From Rhodocyclaceae bacterium (GTDB lineage: Bacteria; Pseudomonadota; Gammaproteobacteria; Burkholderiales; Rhodocyclaceae), in NCBI GenBank assembly GCA_018883385.1, contig VEQD01000001.1, positions 1-64,000 on the forward strand: a stretch of 64,000 nt of DNA, in the 5' to 3' direction. Below, one piece after another: positions 21,055 to 30,758 of this stretch. Under the pieces are notes generated by a model. It searched no databases. It saw nothing but the letters and a program-made list of their open reading frames with translations, and had not been told where the DNA came from. The position numbers and the translations under genes were made by a program. How positions within the stretch are numbered: the stretch's first letter is position 1; every line of letters begins with the position of its first letter.

Positions 21055-23478
21055 ATGAATCTGAAAACGCTACCAAGAGGACTCTCGACAAAAGAAGCGC
21101 ACGACCGTCTTGAGAGAGATGGTTTGAATGAGCTGTCGCTCGAAAAAACGCGTGGTCTCCTCAAAATTTGCGCCGAGGTTGTGACCGAGCCCATGTTCAT
21201 GCTGTTGCTGGCCGCGGGTGGCATTTACCTGCTCATGGGCGATGTACACGACGCATTCGTGCTGATGGGTTTTGTCGGGATCATCATTCTGGTGACGGTC
21301 GCCCAGGAGCAGCGCACTGAGCGCGCGCTGGAAGCCCTGCGCGATCTGTCCAGTCCGCGGGCATTGGTTATTCGTGATGCCGTTGAAACGCGCATCCCCG
21401 GTCGTGAGGTGGTGGTGGGTGACATCCTCCTGCTTGCCGAGGGCGACCGAGTGCCGGCGGACGCACGGATTCTCGAGTTTCACGAACTATCGGCCGACGA
21501 ATCCATGTTGACGGGCGAGTCGATCAGCGTACCGAAACTATCAACCGATGAACTGGTCTACGCGGGCACGATGATCGTGCGCGGCCAGGGCATTGCCGAG
21601 GTGGTTGCTACAGGTCATACCACGCGCTTGGGCAATATTGGTAAGGCGCTAGAGGAAATCAACCCGGAAGCCTCGCCACTCCACCAGCAAGTAAAACGAT
21701 TGACCGTCCGGATTGCTGCATTTGCATTACTGCTTTGTGCAGCGCTCACATTCATTTATGGGTTCAGCAGCGGCTCGTGGCTAGAGGGGGTGCTGTCGGG
21801 TATTACGCTCGCTATGGCGGCGTTGCCGCAGGAATTTCCGGTCATCATGATCGTTTTCTTTGCTTTGGGGGCGCGCCGTATCGCCCAGCAGAAGGTGTTG
21901 ACGCGAAATCTCAATGCCATCGAAACGTTGGGTAAAACCACCGTGTTGTGCGTCGATAAAACTGGAACGCTGACAGAAAACCGTATGAAGGTGGCAGCAC
22001 TCGCCATTGATGGGGCAGTGCTCGGCGTCGATGGGCTGGCGGTTTTGCCAGACGTCTATGCAGAACTCGTTCGATTTGCGGTGCTGGGCAGCGAAATCGA
22101 GCCGTACGATCCCATGGAACAGGCTTTGCATAGGTTTGCGCGGCAGACGCTGAATCAGGCGTTACTGCCGAGTCAGGATTGGGAGTTGGCGCGTGAATAC
22201 GAATTGAGTCCTGAGCTCATGGCAATGTCTCATGCCTGGCACGATCCGAAACTGCCAAACCGTGTGATTGCCTCTAAAGGGGCGCCAGAGGCAATTGTCG
22301 AGCTTTGTCATCTGCCAGAATCGCGCAAGCAACAGATTGAAAAAGAAGCCATGGCATTGGCCGGGCAGGGTTTGCGGGTGCTTGGCGTCGCAAAGGGAAC
22401 GTATCCTGTTAGGCGCGATTGGCCGGCCATTCAGCACGGTTTTGACTTTGAGTTTGTCGGCCTGGTTGGCCTGGAGGACCCGGTGCGCAGTGATGTGCCG
22501 GCTGCTGTGGCAGCGTGCCAGCGTGCCGGTATCCGGGTGATTATGATCACCGGAGATCATCCGACAACCGCTGCTGCCATTGCCCGCAAGGTGGGTATTG
22601 CCCCCGGAGATGTGCATGCCCGTATCACGCCGGAACGTAAGTTACAGATTGTAGAAAGTCTCAAGCGCGAGGGTGCGATTGTGGCGATGACGGGGGATGG
22701 CGTCAATGATGCCCCAGCGCTGAAAGCGGCACACATTGGTATCGCCATGGGTAAGCGCGGTACCGATGTGGCCCGCGAGGCGGCCTCGTTGGTGCTCATG
22801 GAAGATGATTTCGCCTCAATCGTGACAGCCATTGCTCTGGGCCGCCGCATTTTTAATAATCTGCGGCAGGCCTTGCTGTATACGCTCACCATTCACATTC
22901 CCGTCATCTGCCTGTCGATCCTGCCGGTGCTCCTTGGTTTGCCGCTACTTCTGTTGCCGATTCATATCGCCTTTCTCGAACTGGTGTTCGATCCGACGTG
23001 TTCGCTCGTCTTTGAAGCAGAGCGTGGCATGGGCAAGGAGATGACCATGCCCCCTCGCAATGCGGCAGCACCTTTGTTGACTGTTTCGCAAATGGTGACG
23101 CATGGCCTGCTAGGCCTAGTCGTTGGCCTTATCTTGACGGGATGTTATCTGTGGCTATACACGGGCGACCAGTCGATCCAGATGGCCCGGGCCGTTATCT
23201 TCACGATGCTGGTCTCGGCGACGATTGGTTTTGTGCTTGCGTTGCGCCAGAGCCGAACTCATATGGTGCAAATCTTTTCTAGACTCCCCAGACTTAGCGT
23301 GGCTGTTCTGGCCATCACATGGTGTTGCCTTTTGCTGATCACCATGAATCCGCCCATTGCAGGATTATTTGCTATGGCCACGCTTCCGGTGATGGTGAGT
23401 ATTTTTCTGTTCATGGGCGTTGTCGGGGGTGTTGTGTTTTTAACTGCACTGATTCAGAGTTTTTGCCGTCCTCGATGA
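21055..23478 (+). CDS. Cation-translocating P-type ATPase (P2-like)
   Basis: DKTGTLTENRMKV phosphorylation site, MLTGES, MTGDGVNDAPALKAAHIGIAMG; N-terminal cation ATPase domain; M4 motif reads PQEFP. Confidence 0.9.
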   Translation: MNLKTLPRGLSTKEAHDRLERDGLNELSLEKTRGLLKICAEVVTEPMFMLLLAAGGIYLLMGDVHDAFVLMGFVGIIILVTVAQEQRTERALEALRDLSSPRALVIRDAVETRIPGREVVVGDILLLAEGDRVPADARILEFHELSADESMLTGESISVPKLSTDELVYAGTMIVRGQGIAEVVATGHTTRLGNIGKALEEINPEASPLHQQVKRLTVRIAAFALLLCAALTFIYGFSSGSWLEGVLSGITLAMAALPQEFPVIMIVFFALGARRIAQQKVLTRNLNAIETLGKTTVLCVDKTGTLTENRMKVAALAIDGAVLGVDGLAVLPDVYAELVRFAVLGSEIEPYDPMEQALHRFARQTLNQALLPSQDWELAREYELSPELMAMSHAWHDPKLPNRVIASKGAPEAIVELCHLPESRKQQIEKEAMALAGQGLRVLGVAKGTYPVRRDWPAIQHGFDFEFVGLVGLEDPVRSDVPAAVAACQRAGIRVIMITGDHPTTAAAIARKVGIAPGDVHARITPERKLQIVESLKREGAIVAMTGDGVNDAPALKAAHIGIAMGKRGTDVAREAASLVLMEDDFASIVTAIALGRRIFNNLRQALLYTLTIHIPVICLSILPVLLGLPLLLLPIHIAFLELVFDPTCSLVFEAERGMGKEMTMPPRNAAAPLLTVSQMVTHGLLGLVVGLILTGCYLWLYTGDQSIQMARAVIFTMLVSATIGFVLALRQSRTHMVQIFSRLPRLSVAVLAITWCCLLLITMNPPIAGLFAMATLPVMVSIFLFMGVVGGVVFLTALIQSFCRPR

Positions 23479-23522
23479 CTTGGGTGTAATCTGACCCCGC
23501 ATTGATTGCAAAGGATCTCGCG

Positions 23523-24107
23523 ATGACCACAGTGGATTTGGCTGATCACCCCCCGGGGCAGCGTTTTCTGGCCTACGCGCCGGGCCGGATGCCAGTATTG
23601 ATTGATGCCATGGCACGACAAGCAGCTCCGCTGTTGATGGGCCAGGATAAAGTTGCAGTGATCGGAATACTGCGTCGTGGCGCGCCACTCGCCGATCATT
23701 TGACCCAATCTCTGGCCAGGCAATTCAAGATCGCTCAGCCATTAAGGCTGGATCTCAAGGTAAAACGTTATGCGGATGACCTCAAACTGTTGCATCCAGA
23801 AACACAGCTGACCGAGTCTTCGGGCCAAGCCACGCTGGATCTGACGGGTTACACCCTGCTGGTCGTGGATGATGTTCTCTATACCGGCAGTTCATTGCTA
23901 CGGGTGGTTGAATGGCTCAATGCCAAGTCGCCCAATGCCATCTACACGGCGGTCCTGGTTGATCGCCATGTGACGCAGCTACCCGTCAAGGCGGACGTGG
24001 TGGGTGTCCACCTGCAGGTAGCTGCGGGCGATATCGTGGAGTGTCATGTGCCGCCCTACGAACCCTTGTTCCAGATCGAATTGTTACGTCTGAATCATGG
24101 TGTTTGA
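23523..24107 (+). CDS. Phosphoribosyltransferase (PyrR-like)
   Basis: LLVVDDVLYTGSSLLRVVEWLN PRPP loop; AVLVDRHVTQLPVKADVVGVHLQVAAGD resembles PyrR C-terminal region. Confidence 0.72.
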   Translation: MTTVDLADHPPGQRFLAYAPGRMPVLIDAMARQAAPLLMGQDKVAVIGILRRGAPLADHLTQSLARQFKIAQPLRLDLKVKRYADDLKLLHPETQLTESSGQATLDLTGYTLLVVDDVLYTGSSLLRVVEWLNAKSPNAIYTAVLVDRHVTQLPVKADVVGVHLQVAAGDIVECHVPPYEPLFQIELLRLNHGV

Positions 24108-24726
24108 AGATCGTGTTGACGCCGGGCGTCAGTTGGCAAAAGCGTTGGCGGCCTATCGCGGCCGGCACCCCGTCGTTTTAGCTATTCCGCGAGGCGGTGT
24201 GCCATTGGGTCGGATTGTCGCAGATGCGTTGGCCGGGGATCTGGATGTGGTGCTGGTGCGCAAACTGGGCGCCCCCTACAACCCGGAGTTTGCCGTGGGG
24301 TCGGTTGGTGAATCTGGTAAGGTGTTCGTGGCGGATTATGCCGAACGGGCCGGCGCCGACAGCCGCTACATCGCCGAAGAGGCGGATCGGCAACGGGAAA
24401 CGATTCGTCGCCGGCGGGCGCAGTACAACGAGGTGCATGATTCGGTTAATTTGGCGGGGCGTACAATCATTGTGGTCGATGATGGTCTGGCGACGGGGAC
24501 CACGATGTGTGCCGCCCTCCAGGAGGTTCGTGCCTGCAAGCCGGCCCGGTTGATCTGTGCGGTGCCGGTCGGTTCGCCAGAAGCGATTGCCCGCGTCCGT
24601 CCGCTCTGTGAAGCGGTTGTTTGTCTGGCAATTGAATCGGATTTTGGCGGTGTGGGACAGTTTTACCGGGATTTTCGGCAAGTCGAGGATGAAGCGGTGT
24701 TGAGCATACTCAAGGACAACTCATGA
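24097..24726 (+). CDS. Phosphoribosyltransferase family protein
   Basis: VVLAIPRGGVPLGRIVADAL; IIVVDDGLATGTTMCAALQEVRACKPARLICAVPVGSP. Confidence 0.85.
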   Translation: MVFEDRVDAGRQLAKALAAYRGRHPVVLAIPRGGVPLGRIVADALAGDLDVVLVRKLGAPYNPEFAVGSVGESGKVFVADYAERAGADSRYIAEEADRQRETIRRRRAQYNEVHDSVNLAGRTIIVVDDGLATGTTMCAALQEVRACKPARLICAVPVGSPEAIARVRPLCEAVVCLAIESDFGGVGQFYRDFRQVEDEAVLSILKDNS

Positions 24727-25400
24727 CTCTTTTACAGCATGCATCGTCACGACTGCCGCGAGAATTGAGATGGTTTCTAACAATCTACGTGGCGGTGCTG
24801 ATCCCCATTTATCTAGTCACCTACGGCCCAACGAATTTTCTGTACTTCTGTGACATGGCGCTTTTGCTGACGCTGGTGGCGATGTGGCACAGAAGTGCAT
24901 TGCTGGTTTCGGCTGCGGCCGTGGGGATTCTTTTGCCACAGCTGTTGTGGGCGCTGGATTTTATGTCGTCGTTGTTTGGTTTGCCGATTACCGGTATGAC
25001 GGAATACATGTTCCAGGATTCGATTCCTTTACATGTGCGTGTGCTGTCATTCTTTCATTTCTGGTTGCCATTTTTGCTGCTCTGGCTGCTACGACGAACC
25101 GGATATCACCCTCGGGGTTTGCCCGTCTGGATGGTGCTGTCTTTTGCTTCGTTGTATGTCTGTTATTTCTTTATTCCGCCACCACCGGCACCTGTTTCCA
25201 ACCCGAATTTACCCGTCAATATCAATTACGTGTATGGGTTCAGCGATGCAGCGCCGCAGTCATGGATGCCCGAGGCTGTCTGGTTTGTGCTGCTACAGGT
25301 CATGCTGGTTTTTCTGGTCTTCCTTCCTTCGCACTGGGCGCTCAAACGACTTTATCCGCCGGCGCCGGATGCCAAGTCGGATAATCAGCCCGCTGCCTGA
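24723..25400 (+). CDS. Uncharacterised multi-pass membrane protein
   Basis: About six hydrophobic segments, no catalytic motif recognised; overlaps the upstream stop. Confidence 0.7.
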   Translation: MTLLQHASSRLPRELRWFLTIYVAVLIPIYLVTYGPTNFLYFCDMALLLTLVAMWHRSALLVSAAAVGILLPQLLWALDFMSSLFGLPITGMTEYMFQDSIPLHVRVLSFFHFWLPFLLLWLLRRTGYHPRGLPVWMVLSFASLYVCYFFIPPPPAPVSNPNLPVNINYVYGFSDAAPQSWMPEAVWFVLLQVMLVFLVFLPSHWALKRLYPPAPDAKSDNQPAA

Positions 25401-25411
25401 CCGCGCTGACT

Positions 25412-25440
25412 TTGCCAGCATCTGACCCATGGGGTAAGAT
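25412..25440 (+). promoter_or_regulatory. Sigma-70-like promoter upstream of pilin
   Basis: TTGCCA - 17 nt - TAAGAT, 36 nt before the ATG at 25477. Confidence 0.6.
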
Positions 25441-25476
25441 GCCCTTAGCAGTTTCATGGTCTATTTGGAGAAGCAC

Positions 25477-25899
25477 ATGCGTAAGTCGATGCAAGCAGGT
25501 TTTACTCTGATCGAACTGATGGTGGTCATTGCCATTGTCGGTATTTTGGCGGCGGTGGCCTTGCCGGCCTATCAGAACTACACGATTCGTGCCAAAGTCT
25601 CGGAAGGACTGCTGGCTGCTTCAGCTTGCAAGGTGTCGGTCACCGAGGCCGTGCAGAGTGGTAATGCGACGATTCCGGCGAATTTGTGTTCGGGTAGCAC
25701 ACAGTACGTGGAAAGCGTCACCTCGGGCGGGGATGCCGGTAATGCGACCGTCACTGTCACCGTCAAGGGCATCGATAAAAACGTCGATGGCAAGACGATT
25801 GTCTACACCGGTGCAGTAGCCAACTCGACAATTTCAGCCTGGACGTGCACCTCGTCACTGGAACAGAAGTATCTGCCATCCGGTTGTACGGGCAAATAA
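25477..25899 (+). CDS. Type IV pilin (PilA-like major/minor pilin)
   Basis: Class III signal [45 protein letters not shown]-terminal Cys pair. Confidence 0.92.
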   Translation: MRKSMQAGFTLIELMVVIAIVGILAAVALPAYQNYTIRAKVSEGLLAASACKVSVTEAVQSGNATIPANLCSGSTQYVESVTSGGDAGNATVTVTVKGIDKNVDGKTIVYTGAVANSTISAWTCTSSLEQKYLPSGCTGK

Positions 25900-25917
25900 G
25901 GCGCTCGTTCTGACGCG

Positions 25918-25951
25918 AAAGCCGTGGGTTGGTCTCACCCACGGTTTTTTT
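25918..25951 (+). terminator. Intrinsic terminator downstream of pilin
   Basis: CCGTGGGT (25922-25929)/ACCCACGG (25937-25944) then T7. Confidence 0.88.
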
Positions 25952-26567
25952 ACGCCGCTAGGCTGTGAAACAAGGCATAGCCGCGGGCAGCTTTGCTCTC
26001 GTCGGTGGGTTTGAGCGCAACGTGTGCTTGTAATTGGGCGGCCAACATCAGCAGTGCATCAATGTCACCGGCCTTGAGTTCAAGCTCGAGTTCACAGAGT
26101 GGTAGCTGTCCCTGACGGCCATGTCGATTGGCTTGGATGGTGCCCCGATCGAGTGCAACTTCCACCGTGCTGTTGGCTACCGTCACCAGCCAGGTGCGCC
26201 GCTCGAAATCGGTCGTGAATACGGGCACGAGTTGATTTGCAACGGTTGTCAGGGTACCGGCGACAGCTGCATCACTGACCAGCTGCCTGAAATCGAAAGC
26301 ACCCGGTTGCGTTGGACCTTCCCATTCCTGTCGTTGACTAAGGCCACCTTGGGTTTGCCCCGCCGTTTTGACGGTCAGCAGCGTCTGGTTGAGCATTTTT
26401 CGCTCCCGAACCGCCACTTTTTGCCGGGTAAGAGCCAGATCATCCGTGTCGAAATAAGTGTTGGCCAGATGCTGGTGCGTCGGCGTGTTTTGGAGCAGCG
26501 GATGCTTCAACAATGTGCTGATCGCTTCGGGATCGATGCTGAGTTTGAGTTCAGTTTCAGTGGCCAT
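25950..26567 (-). CDS. CYTH domain protein
   Basis: MATETELKLSIDPEAISTLL (ExExK motif); YFDTDDLALTRQKVAVRERK. Confidence 0.88.
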   Translation of the reverse strand: MATETELKLSIDPEAISTLLKHPLLQNTPTHQHLANTYFDTDDLALTRQKVAVRERKMLNQTLLTVKTAGQTQGGLSQRQEWEGPTQPGAFDFRQLVSDAAVAGTLTTVANQLVPVFTTDFERRTWLVTVANSTVEVALDRGTIQANRHGRQGQLPLCELELELKAGDIDALLMLAAQLQAHVALKPTDESKAARGYALFHSLAA

Positions 26568-26573
26568 GGCATT

Positions 26574-26605
26574 AAAAAACCCGCGGGTAGGTCTACCGGC
26601 GGGTT
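26574..26605 (-). terminator. Intrinsic terminator downstream of CBS-domain gene
   Basis: Minus strand AACCCGC...GCGGGTT stem with internal GGTAG/CTACC pairing, followed by T-run (A-run at 26574-26579 on + strand). Confidence 0.75.
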
Positions 26606-26626
26606 ATTGGATCCCTCGAGCTTTGA

Positions 26627-27070
26627 TCAGGTTTTTAGATCGCCAGAGATATAGCCAGCCAACTGCTGGATGGTTGCTTCCTGATCCGAGATAATCGACT
26701 TCACGACATCACCGATGGAAATCAGCCCAACGACTTTGCCACCCTCCATGACAGGTAGGTGACGGATATGGCGTTCGGTCATGATGCTCATACAGTCCGC
26801 GATAGTCTGCTGCGGCGTGATGGTGATCAGCTGGCTGGTCATGAGTTCCCGAATGACCGTGTCGCGCGAATTCCGACCACGCAGAATCACCTTGCGCGCG
26901 TAGTCACGTTCGGTGAAGATCCCCTTGAGTTCTTCTCCCTCGGTGACCAGTACCGAGCTGATGTCTTCGCGCGCCATAAGTTCCAGAGCTTCCAGAACGG
27001 ATGCATCCGGGCGAAGCGAATAAATGCCGGAAGATTTACGATCCAGCAGCTGACGTACGGTGAGAGGCAT
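26627..27070 (-). CDS. CBS domain pair protein
   Basis: VLEALELMAREDISSVLVTEGEELKGIFTERDYARKVIL and second CBS RHLPVMEGGKVVGLISIGDVVK. Confidence 0.9.
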   Translation of the reverse strand: MPLTVRQLLDRKSSGIYSLRPDASVLEALELMAREDISSVLVTEGEELKGIFTERDYARKVILRGRNSRDTVIRELMTSQLITITPQQTIADCMSIMTERHIRHLPVMEGGKVVGLISIGDVVKSIISDQEATIQQLAGYISGDLKT

Positions 27071-27210
27071 GCCTGTCTCCTGTGTTTTTTTGAACCGGGA
27101 TCTAACCCGTTTTATGGCCGACGCATTGCGACCCAAGGGTAGTAAGATATGCTGCCTCGCCACTTCTGGCAAGAGGCTGTGCAACACGATGATTTTTTTT
27201 GGCTCACCTT

Positions 27211-27999
27211 ATGGACTCCCGCCCTGGTATTGAACGACTTGAGCAACTTTTGCGCCAGCTGGAGCGCTCGCCGGCAGGCGGTCACGTCAGCTTGGTGGGT
27301 GCGGGCCCCGGGGATCCGGGTTTGCTGACGTTACGGGCGATGCACCGCATCATGATGGCTGAGGTGGTTTTGTATGACAACCTCGTCGGGCCAGAGATTC
27401 TGGCCTTGATACCATCGAGGGCGGAGCGACATTATGTGGGCAAGAAGGCAGCTCAGCACGCGCTGCCTCAGGATGAAGTGAATGCCTGGCTGGTGCGCTT
27501 GGCGCAATCCGGCAAACGGGTGGTGCGGCTCAAGGGTGGGGATCCGTTTATTTTCGGCCGTGGCGGCGAAGAAATGGAAGCCCTGTTGGCCGCCGCTGTG
27601 CCGGTGGAGATTGTGCCGGGTATTACTGCAGCAACCGGTTGCGCGGCGTTTGCGGGTATTCCGCTGACGCATCGGGATTGGGCGCAGTCTGTGACCTTTG
27701 CCACGGGGCATTTAAAGAGTGGCGTAGTTGATCTGGACTGGGTTGGCTTATCCCGGCCCCAACAGACGGTGGTGTTCTATATGGGCCTAAGCGCCGCTGC
27801 GGGCATTGCCGATGCGCTGATTACGCACGGACGCGCACCGGAGACCCCGGTGGCGGTGATTTACCACGGTACGCGACCCGACCAGCAAGTCCTGGTCGCG
27901 ACGCTTGAAACGCTTGCCCAAACGATTAACGCCGAAGGTTTAAAGCCTCCGGCGCTATTGATCGTGGGCGAAGTTGTCCGGCTCTATCGGCCGAACTGA
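27211..27999 (+). CDS. cobA: Uroporphyrinogen-III C-methyltransferase
   Basis: VSLVGAGPGDPGLLTLRAMHRIMMAEVVLYDNLV; RLKGGDPFIFGRGGEE. Confidence 0.95.
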   Translation: MDSRPGIERLEQLLRQLERSPAGGHVSLVGAGPGDPGLLTLRAMHRIMMAEVVLYDNLVGPEILALIPSRAERHYVGKKAAQHALPQDEVNAWLVRLAQSGKRVVRLKGGDPFIFGRGGEEMEALLAAAVPVEIVPGITAATGCAAFAGIPLTHRDWAQSVTFATGHLKSGVVDLDWVGLSRPQQTVVFYMGLSAAAGIADALITHGRAPETPVAVIYHGTRPDQQVLVATLETLAQTINAEGLKPPALLIVGEVVRLYRPN

Positions 28000-28006
28000 T
28001 CGCTAT

Positions 28007-28387
28007 TTAAGCTGCTTGTGCAGGAATACCGTTGCCGATGCGGGCAATCCGGTTGTTGGCATCGGCGTACACCAGTTGCGGCGCGTAGTTAGCCAGCTCG
28101 ACTTCGTTGTACACGGCAAACGTCGCGATGATCAGCAGATCGCCGGGCGCAGCGCGGCGGGCGGCCGAGCCGTTGACCGAAATGATGCCCGATCCACGGG
28201 CACCGCGGATCGCATAGGTCGTGAAGCGCTCGCCATTGTTGATGTTCCAGATGTCGATCTGCTCGTATTCGCGAATGTTCGCGGCGTCGAGGAGATCCTC
28301 ATCGATGGCACAAGAGCCCTCATAGTGCAATTCCGCATGCGTGGTGGTCACGCGGTGCAGCTTCGACTTGAGCATGGTTCTTTGCAT
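28007..28387 (-). CDS. panD: Aspartate 1-decarboxylase
   Basis: [25 protein letters not shown] (self-processing G-S site), GDLLIIATF. Confidence 0.96.
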   Translation of the reverse strand: MQRTMLKSKLHRVTTTHAELHYEGSCAIDEDLLDAANIREYEQIDIWNINNGERFTTYAIRGARGSGIISVNGSAARRAAPGDLLIIATFAVYNEVELANYAPQLVYADANNRIARIGNGIPAQAA

Positions 28388-28420
28388 GGATTCTTAACCC
28401 TAAGCGGCAAAAGGAAACGC

Positions 28421-28449
28421 ATTGTGTCGCGTCATTTTAAGCCTGTCAA
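28421..28449 (-). promoter_or_regulatory. Sigma-70-like promoter for panD
   Basis: Minus strand TTGACA (28449-28444) - 17 nt - CACAAT (28426-28421), upstream of panD start at 28387. Confidence 0.6.
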
Positions 28450-28503
28450 TAACCTTTTTTGGATTTTCATGCGAAGCTAAAAATCCATATAAATCAGTGG
28501 GTT

Positions 28504-29340
28504 CTAGATCTCAAGGTTGTCAAGTAGGCGGGGGGTTCCCAGCCGCGAGGCGGCAACAACGACCAGATTGTGGTCTTCCGGGCTAGCGGGCATGAGATCT
28601 TGCTGCCGTCGTATGCTGATGTAATCAGTCTGCCAGCCATGGCTGTCGAGCTCTGTGCACGCTTTCTGGCAGAGGGCGTCAAAGTTTTTTTCGCCGTTCA
28701 GCACCGCCTGACGAATGTCTTGCAGGCATCGCTGCAGGCGTGGCGCCTCGGCCCGTTCCGCCGGACTCAGGTAGCCGTTACGAGAGGAGAGCGCCAGGCC
28801 GTCCTCGGCTCGAACCGTCTCGCCCCCGATAATTTGGATGGGTAGCATGAATTGACGGCCCATATTGCGTAGCACCATGAGCTGCTGGTAGTCTTTTTTA
28901 CCGAACAGAGCGACGTCCGGTTGTACGATCTGGAACAGCTTCATGACGACCGTGGCAACACCGCGGAAATGCCCCGGTCGGCATTCGCCCTCGAGCATGA
29001 ACTGTATGTCCGGTGGTTCGATGGTGTAGGTCTGCGGTTCCGGGTAGAGATCCGCTTCCGTCGGGGCGAAGAGTACGTCAATACCGGCTTGACGCAGTTG
29101 GGTGCAGTCGGCTTCGAAAGTTCGTGGGTATTTGTCAAAATCTTCGTTGGGCCCGAATTGCAGGCGATTCACAAAAATGCTGGCAACGACAATATCCGCG
29201 TGCCCACGTGCCTGGTGCATGAGGCTGATGTGGCCGGCGTGCAGGTTACCCATGGTCGGCACAAAAGCAATCGTCTTGCCGGCACGGCGCAGCTGACTCA
29301 GCGTCGCACGCAAGGCATCGACGGATGCGTGAATTTCCAT
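28504..29340 (-). CDS. panC: Pantothenate synthetase
   Basis: [52 protein letters not shown]. Confidence 0.96.
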   Translation of the reverse strand: MEIHASVDALRATLSQLRRAGKTIAFVPTMGNLHAGHISLMHQARGHADIVVASIFVNRLQFGPNEDFDKYPRTFEADCTQLRQAGIDVLFAPTEADLYPEPQTYTIEPPDIQFMLEGECRPGHFRGVATVVMKLFQIVQPDVALFGKKDYQQLMVLRNMGRQFMLPIQIIGGETVRAEDGLALSSRNGYLSPAERAEAPRLQRCLQDIRQAVLNGEKNFDALCQKACTELDSHGWQTDYISIRRQQDLMPASPEDHNLVVVAASRLGTPRLLDNLEI

Positions 29341-29344
29341 GCGT

Positions 29345-30163
29345 TTATTCCGGATATTGCTGATCGGGGCCCGGGAAGGTACCGGCACGGACTTCACCCA
29401 CGTAGGCATTGATGGCTGCCCCCACCGAGTCTTTGCCAGCCATGAAATTCTTGACGAAACGGGGTTTCTTGCCCGGCGCGATGTCGAGCATGTCATGCAA
29501 CACCAGCACCTGGCCCGAGCAGCGGGCGCTCGCACCGATCCCAATGGTGGGAATGTGCAGATGATCGGTAATGAAGTCGGCCACTTTGGCGGGCATGGCT
29601 TCCAGAACGAGTAGGCTGGCACCGGCTTCTTCCAGAGCCATGGCGTCGGCCAGGAGGCGTTCGCGCTCACCATCGGAGCGCCCTTGGACTCGGTATCCGC
29701 CCAGTTGAAAGACCGACTGGGGCGTGAGGCCGATATGACCACACACCGGAATGCCGCGATTGGTCAGGAACGCAGTGGTGGCGGCCATCTCTCGCCCCCC
29801 TTCGATTTTAACCATCTGGGCGCCAGCCGCCATAAGTTGGGCGGCATTACGGAAGGCCAGCTCGGGGCTCTCCTGATAGGTACCGAAGGGCATATCGGCA
29901 ATAATCAATGGCCGGTCGCAGCCTCGCGCAACGCAGGCCACATGGTAGGCCATGTCGGCCTGGGAGACGGGTAGCGTCGAATCATGCCCCTGCAGCACCA
30001 TGCCAAGCGAATCACCGACCAGCAGCGCATCGACGCCACAGGCTTCCGAAACGCGCGCAAAGGTCGCGTCGTAGCAGGTGAGCATGACAATCTTCTCGCC
30101 GCGCTCACGTTGGCGGGCAAGGTCAAGGGGTGTTAGGCGTCGCTGTGCAGTTTGGGCAGACAT
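29345..30163 (-). CDS. panB: 3-methyl-2-oxobutanoate hydroxymethyltransferase
   Basis: [33 protein letters not shown]. Confidence 0.96.
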   Translation of the reverse strand: MSAQTAQRRLTPLDLARQRERGEKIVMLTCYDATFARVSEACGVDALLVGDSLGMVLQGHDSTLPVSQADMAYHVACVARGCDRPLIIADMPFGTYQESPELAFRNAAQLMAAGAQMVKIEGGREMAATTAFLTNRGIPVCGHIGLTPQSVFQLGGYRVQGRSDGERERLLADAMALEEAGASLLVLEAMPAKVADFITDHLHIPTIGIGASARCSGQVLVLHDMLDIAPGKKPRFVKNFMAGKDSVGAAINAYVGEVRAGTFPGPDQQYPE

Positions 30164-30239
30164 GCGGGTATGGGTTCACAAAAGAGTGCGTGAGGTTGCC
30201 TAGGATACACAGCTGATTATTTAGGGCAAGCCCCGTCGA

Positions 30240-30758
30240 TTAATCCGGAATACGGGTAATGGCCTGGTCTGAGACCATAGGAAGATACTGATCGAGACGA
30301 CCCAGCCCGGGAAGACTGACCTCGGGTAGCAGATCGACTAGCGGTCGCAGCACAAAGGCGCGCTGATGCAGGCGGGGGTGAGGTAGTGTCAGAAGCGGGG
30401 AGTGCAGGGTGACCTGGTCAACTATGAGCAAATCCAGGTCGAGCGTCCGCGGGGCGTTCGGCGCAACGTCCTGACTTCGGTCGCGACCAAAATGCCGTTC
30501 GATGTCCAGTAGCCATTGCATCAGCGCCTCTGGTGCAAGGTCGGTACGGCACGCTCCCACCGCGTTAATGTAGTCGGGCTGGGCCAGGTTCGAGCCAATA
30601 GGCGCTGTTCGGTAGAAGGGCGATATGCGCCAATCGCTCGTGCGGGGGTTCGCCTTCAGGGACTCGATGGCGCTCTCCAGTGTGCTGATTGGGTCCCCGA
30701 GATTGGCCCCCAGACCCAATATCGCAAGTGCCGAGTGGTGGGGCAGAGCGCGTGTCAT
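30240..30758 (-). CDS. folK: 2-amino-4-hydroxy-6-hydroxymethyldihydropteridine pyrophosphokinase
   Basis: LGLGANLGDPISTLESAIESL; RTLDLDLLIVD; PHPRLHQRAFVLRPLVD. Confidence 0.95.
   Translation of the reverse strand: MTRALPHHSALAILGLGANLGDPISTLESAIESLKANPRTSDWRISPFYRTAPIGSNLAQPDYINAVGACRTDLAPEALMQWLLDIERHFGRDRSQDVAPNAPRTLDLDLLIVDQVTLHSPLLTLPHPRLHQRAFVLRPLVDLLPEVSLPGLGRLDQYLPMVSDQAITRIPD

Noticed and set aside
20069-21091. 340-aa minus-strand ORF opposite sucD
   Set aside because: Antisense to conserved sucD and crosses its terminator; composition (Arg/His/Gly/Asp rich) typical of shadow ORF.
22162-22617. Minus-strand ORF opposite the P-type ATPase
   Set aside because: Antisense to conserved ATPase core; no independent evidence.
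28460-28487. TGGATTTT/AAAATCCA hairpin between panC and panD as a terminator
   Set aside because: On the minus strand it is followed by A-run rather than T-run, so it is not an intrinsic terminator for the pan genes; it may only be an operator-like repeat.
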